Shown here piece after piece: positions 26,302 to 35,042 of a stretch of 64,000 nt of DNA. The DNA comes from Flavobacterium weaverense. Its GTDB lineage: Bacteria > Bacteroidota > Bacteroidia > Flavobacteriales > Flavobacteriaceae. Position 1 is the stretch's first letter; each line of letters opens with the position of its first letter. The notes under the pieces were generated by a model. The model searched no databases. It was not told where the DNA came from and saw only the letters and a list, made by a program, of their open reading frames with translations. A program made the translations under genes and the position numbers. The stretch covers positions 124,001 to 188,000 of the forward strand of contig NZ_REFH01000009.1 of assembly GCF_003688495.1 (NCBI RefSeq). The letters are read 5' to 3'.

Positions 26302-26733
26302 TTAAACGAGCATTCCAGCAATTATTCCTGTACAAACTACTTCATTATTTTGATTTTTCATTACTACTTTGCATTTTAATTTTCCAAATCTAAAATATAT
26401 TTTTTCTGAAATTACGCTTACTTTTTCGTTAGGAAATACTGGTTTTAAAAATTCAATATCAGTTGATGTTAAGGCAATTGAATTACTTTTACTTACTTCT
26501 TTATTTAATATGAATATTCCCAAACAAACGAGACCAATTTGAGCCATTGTTTCGGTCAAAATAACTCCAGGAGTAATGGGATTGTCTTTAAAATGTCCTT
26601 TATAAAATTCGAGGTTTTCATCGAAAGTGTAATTCCCTTCCACTCCATTTTCATCAATATGAGTTATTTCATCAACAAACAAAAATGGTTTTGAATACGG
26701 TAATTTTGAAATAAGATCTTGAAAATTCAGCAT
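26302..26733 (-). CDS. FabZ-like 3-hydroxyacyl-ACP dehydratase
   Basis: The 143-residue hotdog protein has the FabZ/FabA central helix motif FYKGHFKDNPITPGVILTET followed by MAQIG, with catalytic His and Glu in place. It lies between the KS and type III PKS genes and fits a short fatty acid synthesis module. A housekeeping FabZ role is less likely given the location. Confidence 0.85.
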   Translation of the reverse strand: MLNFQDLISKLPYSKPFLFVDEITHIDENGVEGNYTFDENLEFYKGHFKDNPITPGVILTETMAQIGLVCLGIFILNKEVSKSNSIALTSTDIEFLKPVFPNEKVSVISEKIYFRFGKLKCKVVMKNQNNEVVCTGIIAGMLV

Positions 26734-26817
26734 TTTAAATATTTCATTTTTTATAATGTGATTACAAAAATTAAGTTCAGTAATTAATATCTAAATTTTT
26801 ACGAACTAATTTTCTTT

Positions 26818-27870
26818 CTAAAACTGCAGTAAAACACGTTGAGCTGAAAATCCTGGACCAAAGCTCAACATAAGTCCTCTTGTTCCTTTTTCTGGTTTAT
26901 CATCCATAATACGCTCTAAAACATACAAAACTGTAGCGCTTGACATATTGCCGTAAAGTCTAAGCACTTCTTTAGTGTCATTTATATTTTTGCCCATGTC
27001 AGAAAATAATGCTTCAACCGTTTGAACAATTTTTTTACCACCTGGATGAAAAATTAAATGATCAATTTGCGAAATGTCTAATTGATTTTTTTCCAGAAAA
27101 GGATTAATTATTGCAGGAAAATGCGAAGAAATAGTTTCAGGGACCTCTATATCTAATACCATCTGCAAACCAGAATTAGTAAGTTTGAAACCCATCATGT
27201 CTATGTTGTCATAGAAATGATACATTTCTTCAGCTACTATTTCAGGACCTTCATCATCTTCATGTGAAGAAAGTAATACGCAAGCAGCTCCATCACCAAA
27301 AATAGCGGCGCTTACTATATTAGCCATAGAGTAATCATCTAATTGAAAAGTTGCTGTTGGACTTTCGACAGCAATTACAGCAGCACGTTTACCAGGATTT
27401 GCTTTCAAGAAGTTTTTAGCATAAATTATCCCTGAAACACCTGCAGCACAACCCATCTCAGTAACAGGAAGGCGTACAATATCTTGGCGCAATTTTAATT
27501 TATTAATTAGGTAGGCATCAAGCGAAGGAATCATAATTCCAGTGCAGCTCACCGTGATTATATAATCTAAATCTTCTGGCATCCATTTTGCCTTTGCTAG
27601 CGCTTTTACTAATACTTTTTCACCTAAATCAATTACTTCGCGTACATAAATATCATTTCTTTCTTCAAAAGAAGTTTTGGTAAATACTTCGATTGGATCC
27701 ATTATGGAATATCGTTTATCTACTGCGGCTCCTTCAAATATTTTTTTTACTTTTCGAATGAAGCGCTCGTCTTGACCTTCTAACCACGCGTCAAGAAACG
27801 GAATGATCTCGTCAGTATTTCTAGAATATTTTGGTAACTGTTTTGTTACTGTTTTTATCTTTACACTCAT
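26818..27870 (-). CDS. Type III polyketide synthase (chalcone synthase-like)
   Basis: Started at 27870, the product is 350 residues. The Cys-His-Asn triad is visible: Cys in TEMGCAAGVSG, His in LIFHPGGKK, Asn in YGNMSSATVL. The end GPGFSAQRVLLQF is the usual G.GPG family motif. The ATG overlaps the methyltransferase stop (ATGA), which favours this start over the one at 27888. Homologs condense acyl-CoA or acyl-ACP with malonyl-CoA to resorcinols, pyrones or quinolones; the product here is unknown. Confidence 0.93.
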   Translation of the reverse strand: MSVKIKTVTKQLPKYSRNTDEIIPFLDAWLEGQDERFIRKVKKIFEGAAVDKRYSIMDPIEVFTKTSFEERNDIYVREVIDLGEKVLVKALAKAKWMPEDLDYIITVSCTGIMIPSLDAYLINKLKLRQDIVRLPVTEMGCAAGVSGIIYAKNFLKANPGKRAAVIAVESPTATFQLDDYSMANIVSAAIFGDGAACVLLSSHEDDEGPEIVAEEMYHFYDNIDMMGFKLTNSGLQMVLDIEVPETISSHFPAIINPFLEKNQLDISQIDHLIFHPGGKKIVQTVEALFSDMGKNINDTKEVLRLYGNMSSATVLYVLERIMDDKPEKGTRGLMLSFGPGFSAQRVLLQF

Positions 27871-28580
27871 AATTTTGAAATTATCCATTGGTATCTAAAT
27901 GCCCATTTCCAATGAATTTTATAATGGGTAAAATTTAATTTTTTAGAAAAAGTTACTAATTCTTCTTTTTTAAATCCTCTTAAAATCGAAGTTAGTCCAT
28001 CTTCTCTTGACATATCGTTCAAATTAAAAACAAAGCATAAAGCTTGAAATAACCGGTAAGCGACAGCGCTTCTTTGTAAATCGTTTATAACAATTCCTAT
28101 AGTTGCATTTGAATAAAAAGTTTGTAATAAGTCAACTATTTCGTCATCTTTAAAATGATGTAAAGTCAATGTGCACAATACAATATCATATTTCATTTCG
28201 CGGAATTCTTCATCGAAAATGTCTTGACAACTATAACTAATATTCTTGTAGTTTTCTGATAATTTTATTGCGTGCGATATTGTAAATTTATTTGCATCTA
28301 TTCCTAAAAGTTTAAATTTAATGTTTTTTTCCAAACCAAATTCAGCTAGAGTACGCAGCATATCACCGTTTCCACAACCTATATCTACAATTACAATTTC
28401 TCTATCTTTTGCATCTGCAGGAAGTAAATCTTTCACTCCTTCTAATGTAAGTTTGTTTCCTCCTAAAAGCTGATTGATTTTGGCGATTTTATCTAAAGCA
28501 TCTCTCAAAATTTCACCCTCCATTGCAAAATCGTCCATTATCTCTGGCTCATCAGTTCTATATCTCGTATCTATCGCCAT
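27867..28580 (-). CDS. SAM-dependent methyltransferase of the polyketide operon
   Basis: The 237-residue protein has a class I methyltransferase fold with the glycine-rich motif VIVDIGCGNGDMLRTL near residues 60-75 and a CTLTLHHFKD segment for post-I. It abuts the FAD oxidoreductase (0 bases between coding regions) and overlaps the polyketide synthase start. Such triads (type III PKS, methyltransferase, FAD oxidoreductase) are typical of phenolic lipid or quinone-type pathways; the site of methylation cannot be read from the sequence. Confidence 0.9.
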   Translation of the reverse strand: MAIDTRYRTDEPEIMDDFAMEGEILRDALDKIAKINQLLGGNKLTLEGVKDLLPADAKDREIVIVDIGCGNGDMLRTLAEFGLEKNIKFKLLGIDANKFTISHAIKLSENYKNISYSCQDIFDEEFREMKYDIVLCTLTLHHFKDDEIVDLLQTFYSNATIGIVINDLQRSAVAYRLFQALCFVFNLNDMSREDGLTSILRGFKKEELVTFSKKLNFTHYKIHWKWAFRYQWIISKL

Positions 28581-29693
28581 CTAAATTGGTTTTCCATGCG
28601 TTTTTTTTATGATCATTGGTAACAAAGAAGGAAATAAAATTAAAAACTTAAGTGCAAATTGTGCTGTCTTTTCATGTTGAAGTAATTTTCCTAATGTACG
28701 TCCTACTTTTAGTCTACTTTTAAAATTATTATTCCAATCTAGCCTATAATTATTTTCTAAGGTAGACCTATTTATTCTATTTTCAAGAAACTCAATTGAA
28801 TTTTCTGCTGCTAATTTTGCGCTGTGAATGGCCATAGCCATACCGTTACCGCAAAGCGGATGAATTAATCCCGCTGTATCACCAATCATTAGAATATGAT
28901 TTTCTACACTTTTTTTCTCTTCAAAAGACACTTGACTGATCGTTAACGGTTTTTCAAATTGTATACTTGCAGCTCTAAATATTTCTTTTAAAATCGGATT
29001 CTTACAAACGATGTTTTCCTGATAATCATCGATAGATTTATAGCTTTTAAAAGTCTCGTAATTAGCTAAATAACAAATATTTACTAAATCATTTTCGACT
29101 TTAGAAACACCGCAGTATCCACCTTTAAAATGATGCAGTCCTACAACATCATCTGGAAAATCTAATTTGTAATGTGCTTTAACGCCAAGCCAGTTGGACT
29201 GTTTTTGAATAAATTTTCGTTTTAATTTGATGTCTAAGTTTGATCTTTTGCCAAATGCACCAAGAACAATTGACGCACTATAATGAGCAGTATTTGTAGT
29301 AACTTTAAATAGATCATCTGAGAAATCAATATTTAAAACAGTCTCTTGAATCACTTGACAACCAATGCTTCTCGCATAATTATAAAGATATAAATCTAAT
29401 GCATATCGACTAATCCCTATTCCACCTAATGGTAATACAGTGTTAATCGTTTTTCCTGAGACTAAAGAGAAGGATAGATTTTCAATATGTTTTGGAAGAA
29501 GTGACTCAATGTTTAAACCTAGAGATTCTAAATATGGTAAAACTTCTTTAGAGATATATTCTCCGCACACCTTATGTTTAGGAAAGTCATTTTTCTCAAT
29601 CACTAAAACAGTATAATTTTTATTTCGAAGATGAATAGCTGCAGTAAGCCCAGCTAATCCACCTCCAACAATCACTATAGTTTTTTGTGCCAT
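28581..29693 (-). CDS. FAD-dependent oxidoreductase (geranylgeranyl reductase-like)
   Basis: The 370-residue product from the Met at 29693 has an N-terminal dinucleotide fold (IVIVGGGLAGLTAAIHL) and the motif FPKHKVCGEYISKEVLP. It also has the second FAD motif IGDTAGLIHPLCGNGMAMAI near residue 285. The family holds geranylgeranyl reductases and aromatic monooxygenases. It is the first gene of the minus-strand polyketide operon. A longer ORF from 29711 adds MLNLRD and is less likely. It probably hydroxylates or reduces the polyketide product. Confidence 0.88.
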   Translation of the reverse strand: MAQKTIVIVGGGLAGLTAAIHLRNKNYTVLVIEKNDFPKHKVCGEYISKEVLPYLESLGLNIESLLPKHIENLSFSLVSGKTINTVLPLGGIGISRYALDLYLYNYARSIGCQVIQETVLNIDFSDDLFKVTTNTAHYSASIVLGAFGKRSNLDIKLKRKFIQKQSNWLGVKAHYKLDFPDDVVGLHHFKGGYCGVSKVENDLVNICYLANYETFKSYKSIDDYQENIVCKNPILKEIFRAASIQFEKPLTISQVSFEEKKSVENHILMIGDTAGLIHPLCGNGMAMAIHSAKLAAENSIEFLENRINRSTLENNYRLDWNNNFKSRLKVGRTLGKLLQHEKTAQFALKFLILFPSLLPMIIKKTHGKPI

Positions 29694-29795
29694 ATCTCGT
29701 AAATTTAGCAATTTAGCAGACTAATCACGTAATAACAGTATTAAATTTTTAATGCTTTTTGTAATAAAAATTTAAAATGCTAGATTTGTTTAATA

Positions 29796-30524
29796 ATGAA
29801 AATTAAAAATATAAAAAGTGCCTTACTAATTTTCCCCGTAATTTTTCTGGGAATCTACTTTTGCGCGGGAATTTTTTTTGATTCAAATTTAGTCGTTTAT
29901 ATCAAACCACTTATCATACCCTCATTCTTAGTTTACGCATTAGTTAATAATTATAATAAACTCACTCCTAACTATATTTTATTTGTCGTTCTATTTTATT
30001 TGAATGAATTGCTGATTTTATTTTGGGATGATTCGGTGCAGTTATTTAGAGCAGCTTTGCTAGCCTCTTTTTTCTGTTACCTATCATTAATCAGTTTAGG
30101 GTATAAATCAATAAAAAGTTTAAAATTATATACCCCTCCAAACGGATTTACACTATTTATTCTAGCTTTAAACGCTGTTTTTTTAATAGCTATAATGTAT
30201 ATTTTAATATCGGCAATAGGAGACCTTTATCTGAATGTTATATTAATTTTTAATTCACTTGTAACTATACTTTTAGCTATTACTGCTGTTTTATATTTAG
30301 GAAAATTTGCGAATAAAAAAGCATATTACTATTTTTTTGGGGCAATAGCCTTGATATTTAATGATGTTTTTGCTGCTATAGGTACTTACTTTGTTGAAAA
30401 TGTGGTGCTAAACACTTTTGATAGACTACTACATTTCATTTCGTTTTATCTTATTTACCTTTTTGTGATAACAGACAAAAAAAAGGTTGGAAATCATATC
30501 ACTGATTCCCAACCTCAATTTTAA
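29796..30524 (+). CDS. YhhN/lysoplasmalogenase-like integral membrane protein
   Basis: This 242-residue protein has eight hydrophobic segments spread evenly along its length. The pattern, and a polar end TDKKKVGN, resemble the YhhN (TMEM86) family. Only a weak motif match supports the name, so treat the function as open. Its last 40 bases of coding sequence also contain the terminator hairpin of the convergent acs gene. It is transcribed away from the polyketide operon. Confidence 0.6.
   Translation: MKIKNIKSALLIFPVIFLGIYFCAGIFFDSNLVVYIKPLIIPSFLVYALVNNYNKLTPNYILFVVLFYLNELLILFWDDSVQLFRAALLASFFCYLSLISLGYKSIKSLKLYTPPNGFTLFILALNAVFLIAIMYILISAIGDLYLNVILIFNSLVTILLAITAVLYLGKFANKKAYYYFFGAIALIFNDVFAAIGTYFVENVVLNTFDRLLHFISFYLIYLFVITDKKKVGNHITDSQPQF
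30477..30515 (-). terminator. acs terminator embedded in the 3' coding end of the YhhN-like gene
   Basis: On the minus strand a 13-bp stem (30503-30515 with 30484-30496, one G-U pair) encloses a six-base loop and is followed by eight T. The whole structure lies before the YhhN-like stop codon (30522-30524), 28 bases beyond the acs stop. Confidence 0.88.
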
Positions 30525-30542
30525 ATAATACTTTATTCTTTC

Positions 30543-32450
30543 TTAAATCTTACCTTCTTTTATTTCTTCTACAATTTCAGGATTTAATAAAGTTGAAATA
30601 TCACCAAAATTAGAATAATCTCCTTCTGCAATTTTTCTAAGAATTCGTCTCATAATCTTACCAGAACGCGTTTTAGGTAATCCAGAAACAAACTGAATTT
30701 TATCTAATTTAGCAATTGGACCAATATGATCAGAAATAAGTTGGTTAATTTCCTTAGTTAAATTCTCTCTTACACGATATTCTCCAGTCTCTTTTAAGAT
30801 TACAAAACCGTAAAGAGCGTTTCCTTTTATATCATGAGGAAAACCTACAATAGCGCTTTCTGCAACTGCTGGATGTTCGTTGATTGCATCCTCAATTGGT
30901 GCAGTTCCTAGATTATGTCCAGAAACAATTACAACATCATCTACGCGTCCAGTAATTCGGTAGTAGCCCACTTCATCTCTTAATGCGCCATCTCCTGTAA
31001 AATATTTACCTGGAAAAGCAGAGAAATAAGTGTCTTTATAACGCTGATGATCTCCCCAAATAGTTCTTGCGATTCCTGGCCACGGAAATTTAATACATAA
31101 ACTTCCTGTAACTTGGTTTCCTTCTATTTCGTTGCGTTTATCATCCATCAAAACAGGTTGAACTCCAGGTAATGGTAGAGAAGCGTATGTTGGTTTTGTA
31201 GGTGTAACAAATGCTAGTGGTGAAATAAGAATTCCTCCAGTTTCAGTTTGCCACCAAGTATCTACTAAAGGACATCTTTTACCTCCAACATGGTCGTTGT
31301 ACCAATGCCAAGCTTCTTCATTAATAGGCTCTCCTACAGAACCAATTACTTTTAATGACTTAAGTTCATATTTTTGAACGTACTCCAAATTCTCTTTCGC
31401 TAAAGCGCGAATAGCAGTTGGAGCAGTATAAAACTGTGTAATTTTATGTTTTTCGATTATTTCCCAAAAACGGCTAAAATCAGGATAAGAAGGAACACCT
31501 TCAAAGATTACTGTTGTCGCTCCATTCAATAATGGTCCATAAAGTATGTACGAATGCCCAGTAATCCAACCTATATCAGCAGTACACCAGAAAATGTCAT
31601 TGTCCTCGTAGTTAAAAACATTTTTAAAGGTGTAAGCACTGTAAACCATATAACCTGCAGTGGTGTGAACCATTCCTTTTGGCTTTCCAGTTGAGCCAGA
31701 AGTGTAAAGAATAAATAATGGATCTTCAGCATCCATTATTTCTGCAACATTATTATCCGTTGCTGAGTCTAAAAGTGGTTGTAACCATTGGTCACGACCT
31801 TCTTTCATAGTAATTTCAGAGTTTATTCTTTTTACTACCAACACATTTTCGACGCAAGAACATTTTTCTAAGGCTTCATCAACTATTCCTTTTAGATCAA
31901 TTGTTTTGCTACCTCTATAACCACCATCTGATGTGATAACCATTTTACACTCACTATCGTTGATACGGCTGGCTATAGCTGATGCTGAAAATCCAGCAAA
32001 TACAACAGAGTGAACTGCTCCTATTCTAGCGCAAGCTAAAGTCGTAATGGCTAATTCAGGAATCATTGGTAAATAAATACAAACGCGATCTCCTTTTTTA
32101 ATTCCTTGGTCACGTAATACATTTGCCATTTTACATACGCGCTCGTGTAATTCATTATACGTTATATGCAATGCCTCTTCCGAAGGATCATTAGGTTCAA
32201 AAATTATTGCAGTCTTATCTCCTTTTTTAGCTAAATGTCTATCTATACAGTTTTTAACGATGTTTACTTTTGCTCCGGTAAACCATTTGATATCGGCTTC
32301 TACCATATCAAATTCTACAACTTTATCCCATTGCTGGTACCAAGTGAAATTTTCTTGTGCAATTTTACCCCAGAATTTTCTAGGCTCACGAACTGATTTA
32401 TTGTAGTGTTTAAAATACTGTTCTAAATTTTCTATTTTATAGTAGCTCAT
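30543..32450 (-). CDS. acs: Acetyl-CoA synthetase
   Basis: The 635-residue product matches AMP-forming acetyl-CoA synthetase over its full length: the ATP motif YTSGSTGKPKGMVHTTAG, the core motif near DTWWQTETGG, YFTGDGALRDEVGYY, and the C-terminal lysine motif KTRSGKIMRRILRKIA whose Lys is acetylated in other species to switch the enzyme off. It activates acetate via acetyl-AMP. No acetate permease is next to it. It ends at a strong terminator located in the neighbouring gene. Confidence 0.96.
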   Translation of the reverse strand: MSYYKIENLEQYFKHYNKSVREPRKFWGKIAQENFTWYQQWDKVVEFDMVEADIKWFTGAKVNIVKNCIDRHLAKKGDKTAIIFEPNDPSEEALHITYNELHERVCKMANVLRDQGIKKGDRVCIYLPMIPELAITTLACARIGAVHSVVFAGFSASAIASRINDSECKMVITSDGGYRGSKTIDLKGIVDEALEKCSCVENVLVVKRINSEITMKEGRDQWLQPLLDSATDNNVAEIMDAEDPLFILYTSGSTGKPKGMVHTTAGYMVYSAYTFKNVFNYEDNDIFWCTADIGWITGHSYILYGPLLNGATTVIFEGVPSYPDFSRFWEIIEKHKITQFYTAPTAIRALAKENLEYVQKYELKSLKVIGSVGEPINEEAWHWYNDHVGGKRCPLVDTWWQTETGGILISPLAFVTPTKPTYASLPLPGVQPVLMDDKRNEIEGNQVTGSLCIKFPWPGIARTIWGDHQRYKDTYFSAFPGKYFTGDGALRDEVGYYRITGRVDDVVIVSGHNLGTAPIEDAINEHPAVAESAIVGFPHDIKGNALYGFVILKETGEYRVRENLTKEINQLISDHIGPIAKLDKIQFVSGLPKTRSGKIMRRILRKIAEGDYSNFGDISTLLNPEIVEEIKEGKI

Positions 32451-32977
32451 GTTTAATTTTTTTTATAAAAGTATTAAATCTCTCTGTATTCTTAAAACTA
32501 TTTACATTATTAATAAGCACATAAAAAAACACATAATGAATAAAAATCATAGTTTTTATGCTAATTCATCTAAAATTTAGGTTTGTTCGAAAAAAATAGA
32601 AATAAAAAAAACGAGAAAGATTTACTCCTTCCCGTTTTTCTAATAACAAAATTGAAAACCTAGTATTTAGTAACAGTAAGTATCATCTAAATCATAATTA
32701 ACCACTAATTTAATTTAAAACAAGAACACTTATTACCAAAAATTTTAAAATTGAAATTCTATAAAAGAAACTCAATTATTGCATTAATTATGTACTATTC
32801 TAAAAAATAAGGGATCAATTCACTTAACTCTATCCTCATATAAAGTCAAGTGAATGTAAAAGCAATCTACTTCATTTTTAACCCTTTAATAAATTTTAAC
32901 TAATTCAAAATAATATTAAATTAAATGAGATAGTGCTAATCCCTAAAACAAATATTTAAAATTCCTTTCTAAGGAAA
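32451..32977 (-). other. Gene-free stretch between acs and ilvC with two hairpins
   Basis: No ORF is supported. A hairpin at 32819-32854 (10-bp arms, TTCACTTGAC and GTTAAGTGAA on the minus strand) lies 124 bases beyond the ilvC stop. A second one at 32603-32640 (minus strand AACGGGAAGG with CTTTCTCGTT) is followed by seven T and reads as a true terminator, giving ilvC a 3' region of about 330 bases. A small RNA here cannot be excluded, and the acs promoter must lie in the last 150 bases. Confidence 0.55.
32603..32640 (-). terminator. Terminator downstream of ilvC
   Basis: A 10-bp stem with two G-U pairs is followed by a T tract on the minus strand; some T also follow on the plus strand. It is the first strong terminator after ilvC. 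Confidence 0.7.
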
Positions 32978-34447
32978 TTATCCAATTTTCTTCATCGCAG
33001 TCATCGATTCTCTCAACCATTCACCAACTTCTTCAATTGGATGTTGACGGATGCTTTTATTCACTGCAATCAATACTGCATTCTCAACTCCATTTGATTT
33101 TGAAAATGGTTTACCAATAACATTAGTATCAACTGTTTTCATAAAGTCAGTTAATAATGGTTTACAAGCGTGGTCAAATAAATAACAACCATATTCTGCT
33201 GTATCAGAAATTATTCTATTCATTTCGTACAATTTCTTTCTCGCAACAGTATTTGCAATTAAAGGAAGCTCGTGCAAAGATTCATAATAAGCTGATTCTT
33301 CAATAATTCCGGATTGAGTCATCGTTTCAAAAGCTAGTTCTACTCCTGCTTTTACCATTGCAATCATTAAAACTCCATTGTCAAAATACTCTTGCTCTGA
33401 AATATCTGCCGTAGTTGGCGCTGTTTTTTCAAAATTAGTTTCTGCAGTTGCAGCTCTCCACGTTAATAGATTGATATCGTCGTTCGCCCAGTCAATCATC
33501 ATGTTTTTTGAAAATTCACCTGAAATAATATCATCCATGTGTTTTTGAAACAATGGACGCATAATATCTTTTAATTCATCTGCTAATTCGTACGCTTCAA
33601 TTTTTGCAGGATTAGACAAACGATCCATCATATTGGTTATTCCGCCATGTTTCAAAGCTTCGGTTACTGTCTCCCAACCAAATTGTATTAATTTAGAAGC
33701 ATAAGCTGGTTCAATTCCTTTTTCGACCATTTTGTCAAAACATAAAATAGAACCTGTTTGTAACATGCCACAAAGAATGGTTTGTTCACCCATTAAATCT
33801 GATTTTACTTCAGCAACAAATGAAGAATTTAAAACTCCTGCTTTATGACCTCCAGTAGCAACTGCGTATGCTTTTGCTTGTTCGAATCCAACTCCGTTAG
33901 GATCGTTTTCTGGGTGAACTGCAATTAAAGTTGGCACTCCAAAACCTCTTTTATATTCTTCTCTTACTTCAGAACCTGGACATTTTGGCGCACACATAAT
34001 TACCGTAATATCTTTGCGAACTTGCATTCCTTCTTCCACAATATTGAATCCATGTGAATATGCTAGAGTAGCACCGTTTTTCATTAATGGCATAATTGCA
34101 TTAACAACAGCAGTATGCTGTTTATCTGGAGTTAGATTACAAACTAAATCTGCTGAAGGAATTAATTCCTCGTATGTTCCAACTTTGAATCCATTATCAG
34201 AAGCATTTTTAAAAGAAGCTCTTTTCTCTGAAATTGCATCTGCTCTTAAAGCGTAAGATATATCTAATCCAGAATCTCTCATGTTCAATCCTTGGTTCAA
34301 ACCTTGAGCTCCACAACCAACTATGACTACTTTTTTTCCTGCTAAAGCTTTTGTTCCATCTACAAATTCTGATTGGTCCATAAATTCACAAACGCCTAAT
34401 TGCTCTAATTGTAATCTAAGTGGTAATGAATTGAAATAATTTGCCAT
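32978..34447 (-). CDS. ilvC: Ketol-acid reductoisomerase, class II
   Basis: The 489-residue length and the NADPH motif [20 protein letters not shown] match the long class II enzyme (as in E. coli), with two C-terminal knotted domains. It converts acetolactate to 2,3-dihydroxyisovalerate. It follows ilvB and ilvN in the same direction, and has 70 bases of spacing to the upstream ilvN gene. Confidence 0.97.
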   Translation of the reverse strand: MANYFNSLPLRLQLEQLGVCEFMDQSEFVDGTKALAGKKVVIVGCGAQGLNQGLNMRDSGLDISYALRADAISEKRASFKNASDNGFKVGTYEELIPSADLVCNLTPDKQHTAVVNAIMPLMKNGATLAYSHGFNIVEEGMQVRKDITVIMCAPKCPGSEVREEYKRGFGVPTLIAVHPENDPNGVGFEQAKAYAVATGGHKAGVLNSSFVAEVKSDLMGEQTILCGMLQTGSILCFDKMVEKGIEPAYASKLIQFGWETVTEALKHGGITNMMDRLSNPAKIEAYELADELKDIMRPLFQKHMDDIISGEFSKNMMIDWANDDINLLTWRAATAETNFEKTAPTTADISEQEYFDNGVLMIAMVKAGVELAFETMTQSGIIEESAYYESLHELPLIANTVARKKLYEMNRIISDTAEYGCYLFDHACKPLLTDFMKTVDTNVIGKPFSKSNGVENAVLIAVNKSIRQHPIEEVGEWLRESMTAMKKIG

Positions 34448-34516
34448 TGTATATTTTTTAATGATTTTTTAATTTTTATTTGAAGTGACTTTATTCGAAA
34501 AGAGAAAGTCTAATTT

Positions 34517-35038
34517 TTATTTTAATGCTTCTAACATCGTTGATATTTCCATTTTTTGTTTCGATACCGAAATTCTTCCAGAACGAACAAACTGCATAAT
34601 CCCAAAAGGTTTCAACTTTTTGTATAATTCCTCTATTTCTGCTCGTTGACCTGAAATAGATATCACAAAAAAGTCTCTCGCAACAGTCACAATTTCTGAA
34701 TGACTTTCCTTAATTATATTTTGAATTTCTCTTTCGTCAAAAAGTAAACTAGATTCTATTTTGAATAAAGCATTTTCCAAGAAAATAGTTTCTTCATCAA
34801 TATGATAAAAAGCTTTTATAACCTCTATTTGCTTTTCTATTTGCCCAACTATATTTTGGACCCATTTTTCAGTAGTATCAACCACAATGATAAATCTTGA
34901 AACGTTTTCTATTTCAGATTCAGATACATTTAAACTTAAGATATTGATATGGCGCTTCAAGAATATTCCAGATATTCTATTCAATAAGCCCACATTGTTT
35001 TCTGAATAAACAGAAATGGTGAATGTTTTATTTTCCAT
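34517..35038 (-). CDS. ilvN: Acetolactate synthase small (regulatory) subunit
   Basis: The 173-residue protein has an N-terminal ACT domain (FTISVYSENNVGLLNRISGI, with NILSLNVSESE) and a C-terminal ACT-like half (VTVARDFFVISISGQRAEI). This is the regulatory subunit that confers valine feedback on IlvB, which is encoded immediately upstream, 4 bases away. The NCBI symbol could also be ilvH. Confidence 0.93.
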   Translation of the reverse strand: MENKTFTISVYSENNVGLLNRISGIFLKRHINILSLNVSESEIENVSRFIIVVDTTEKWVQNIVGQIEKQIEVIKAFYHIDEETIFLENALFKIESSLLFDEREIQNIIKESHSEIVTVARDFFVISISGQRAEIEELYKKLKPFGIMQFVRSGRISVSKQKMEISTMLEALK

Positions 35039-35042
35039 AATA

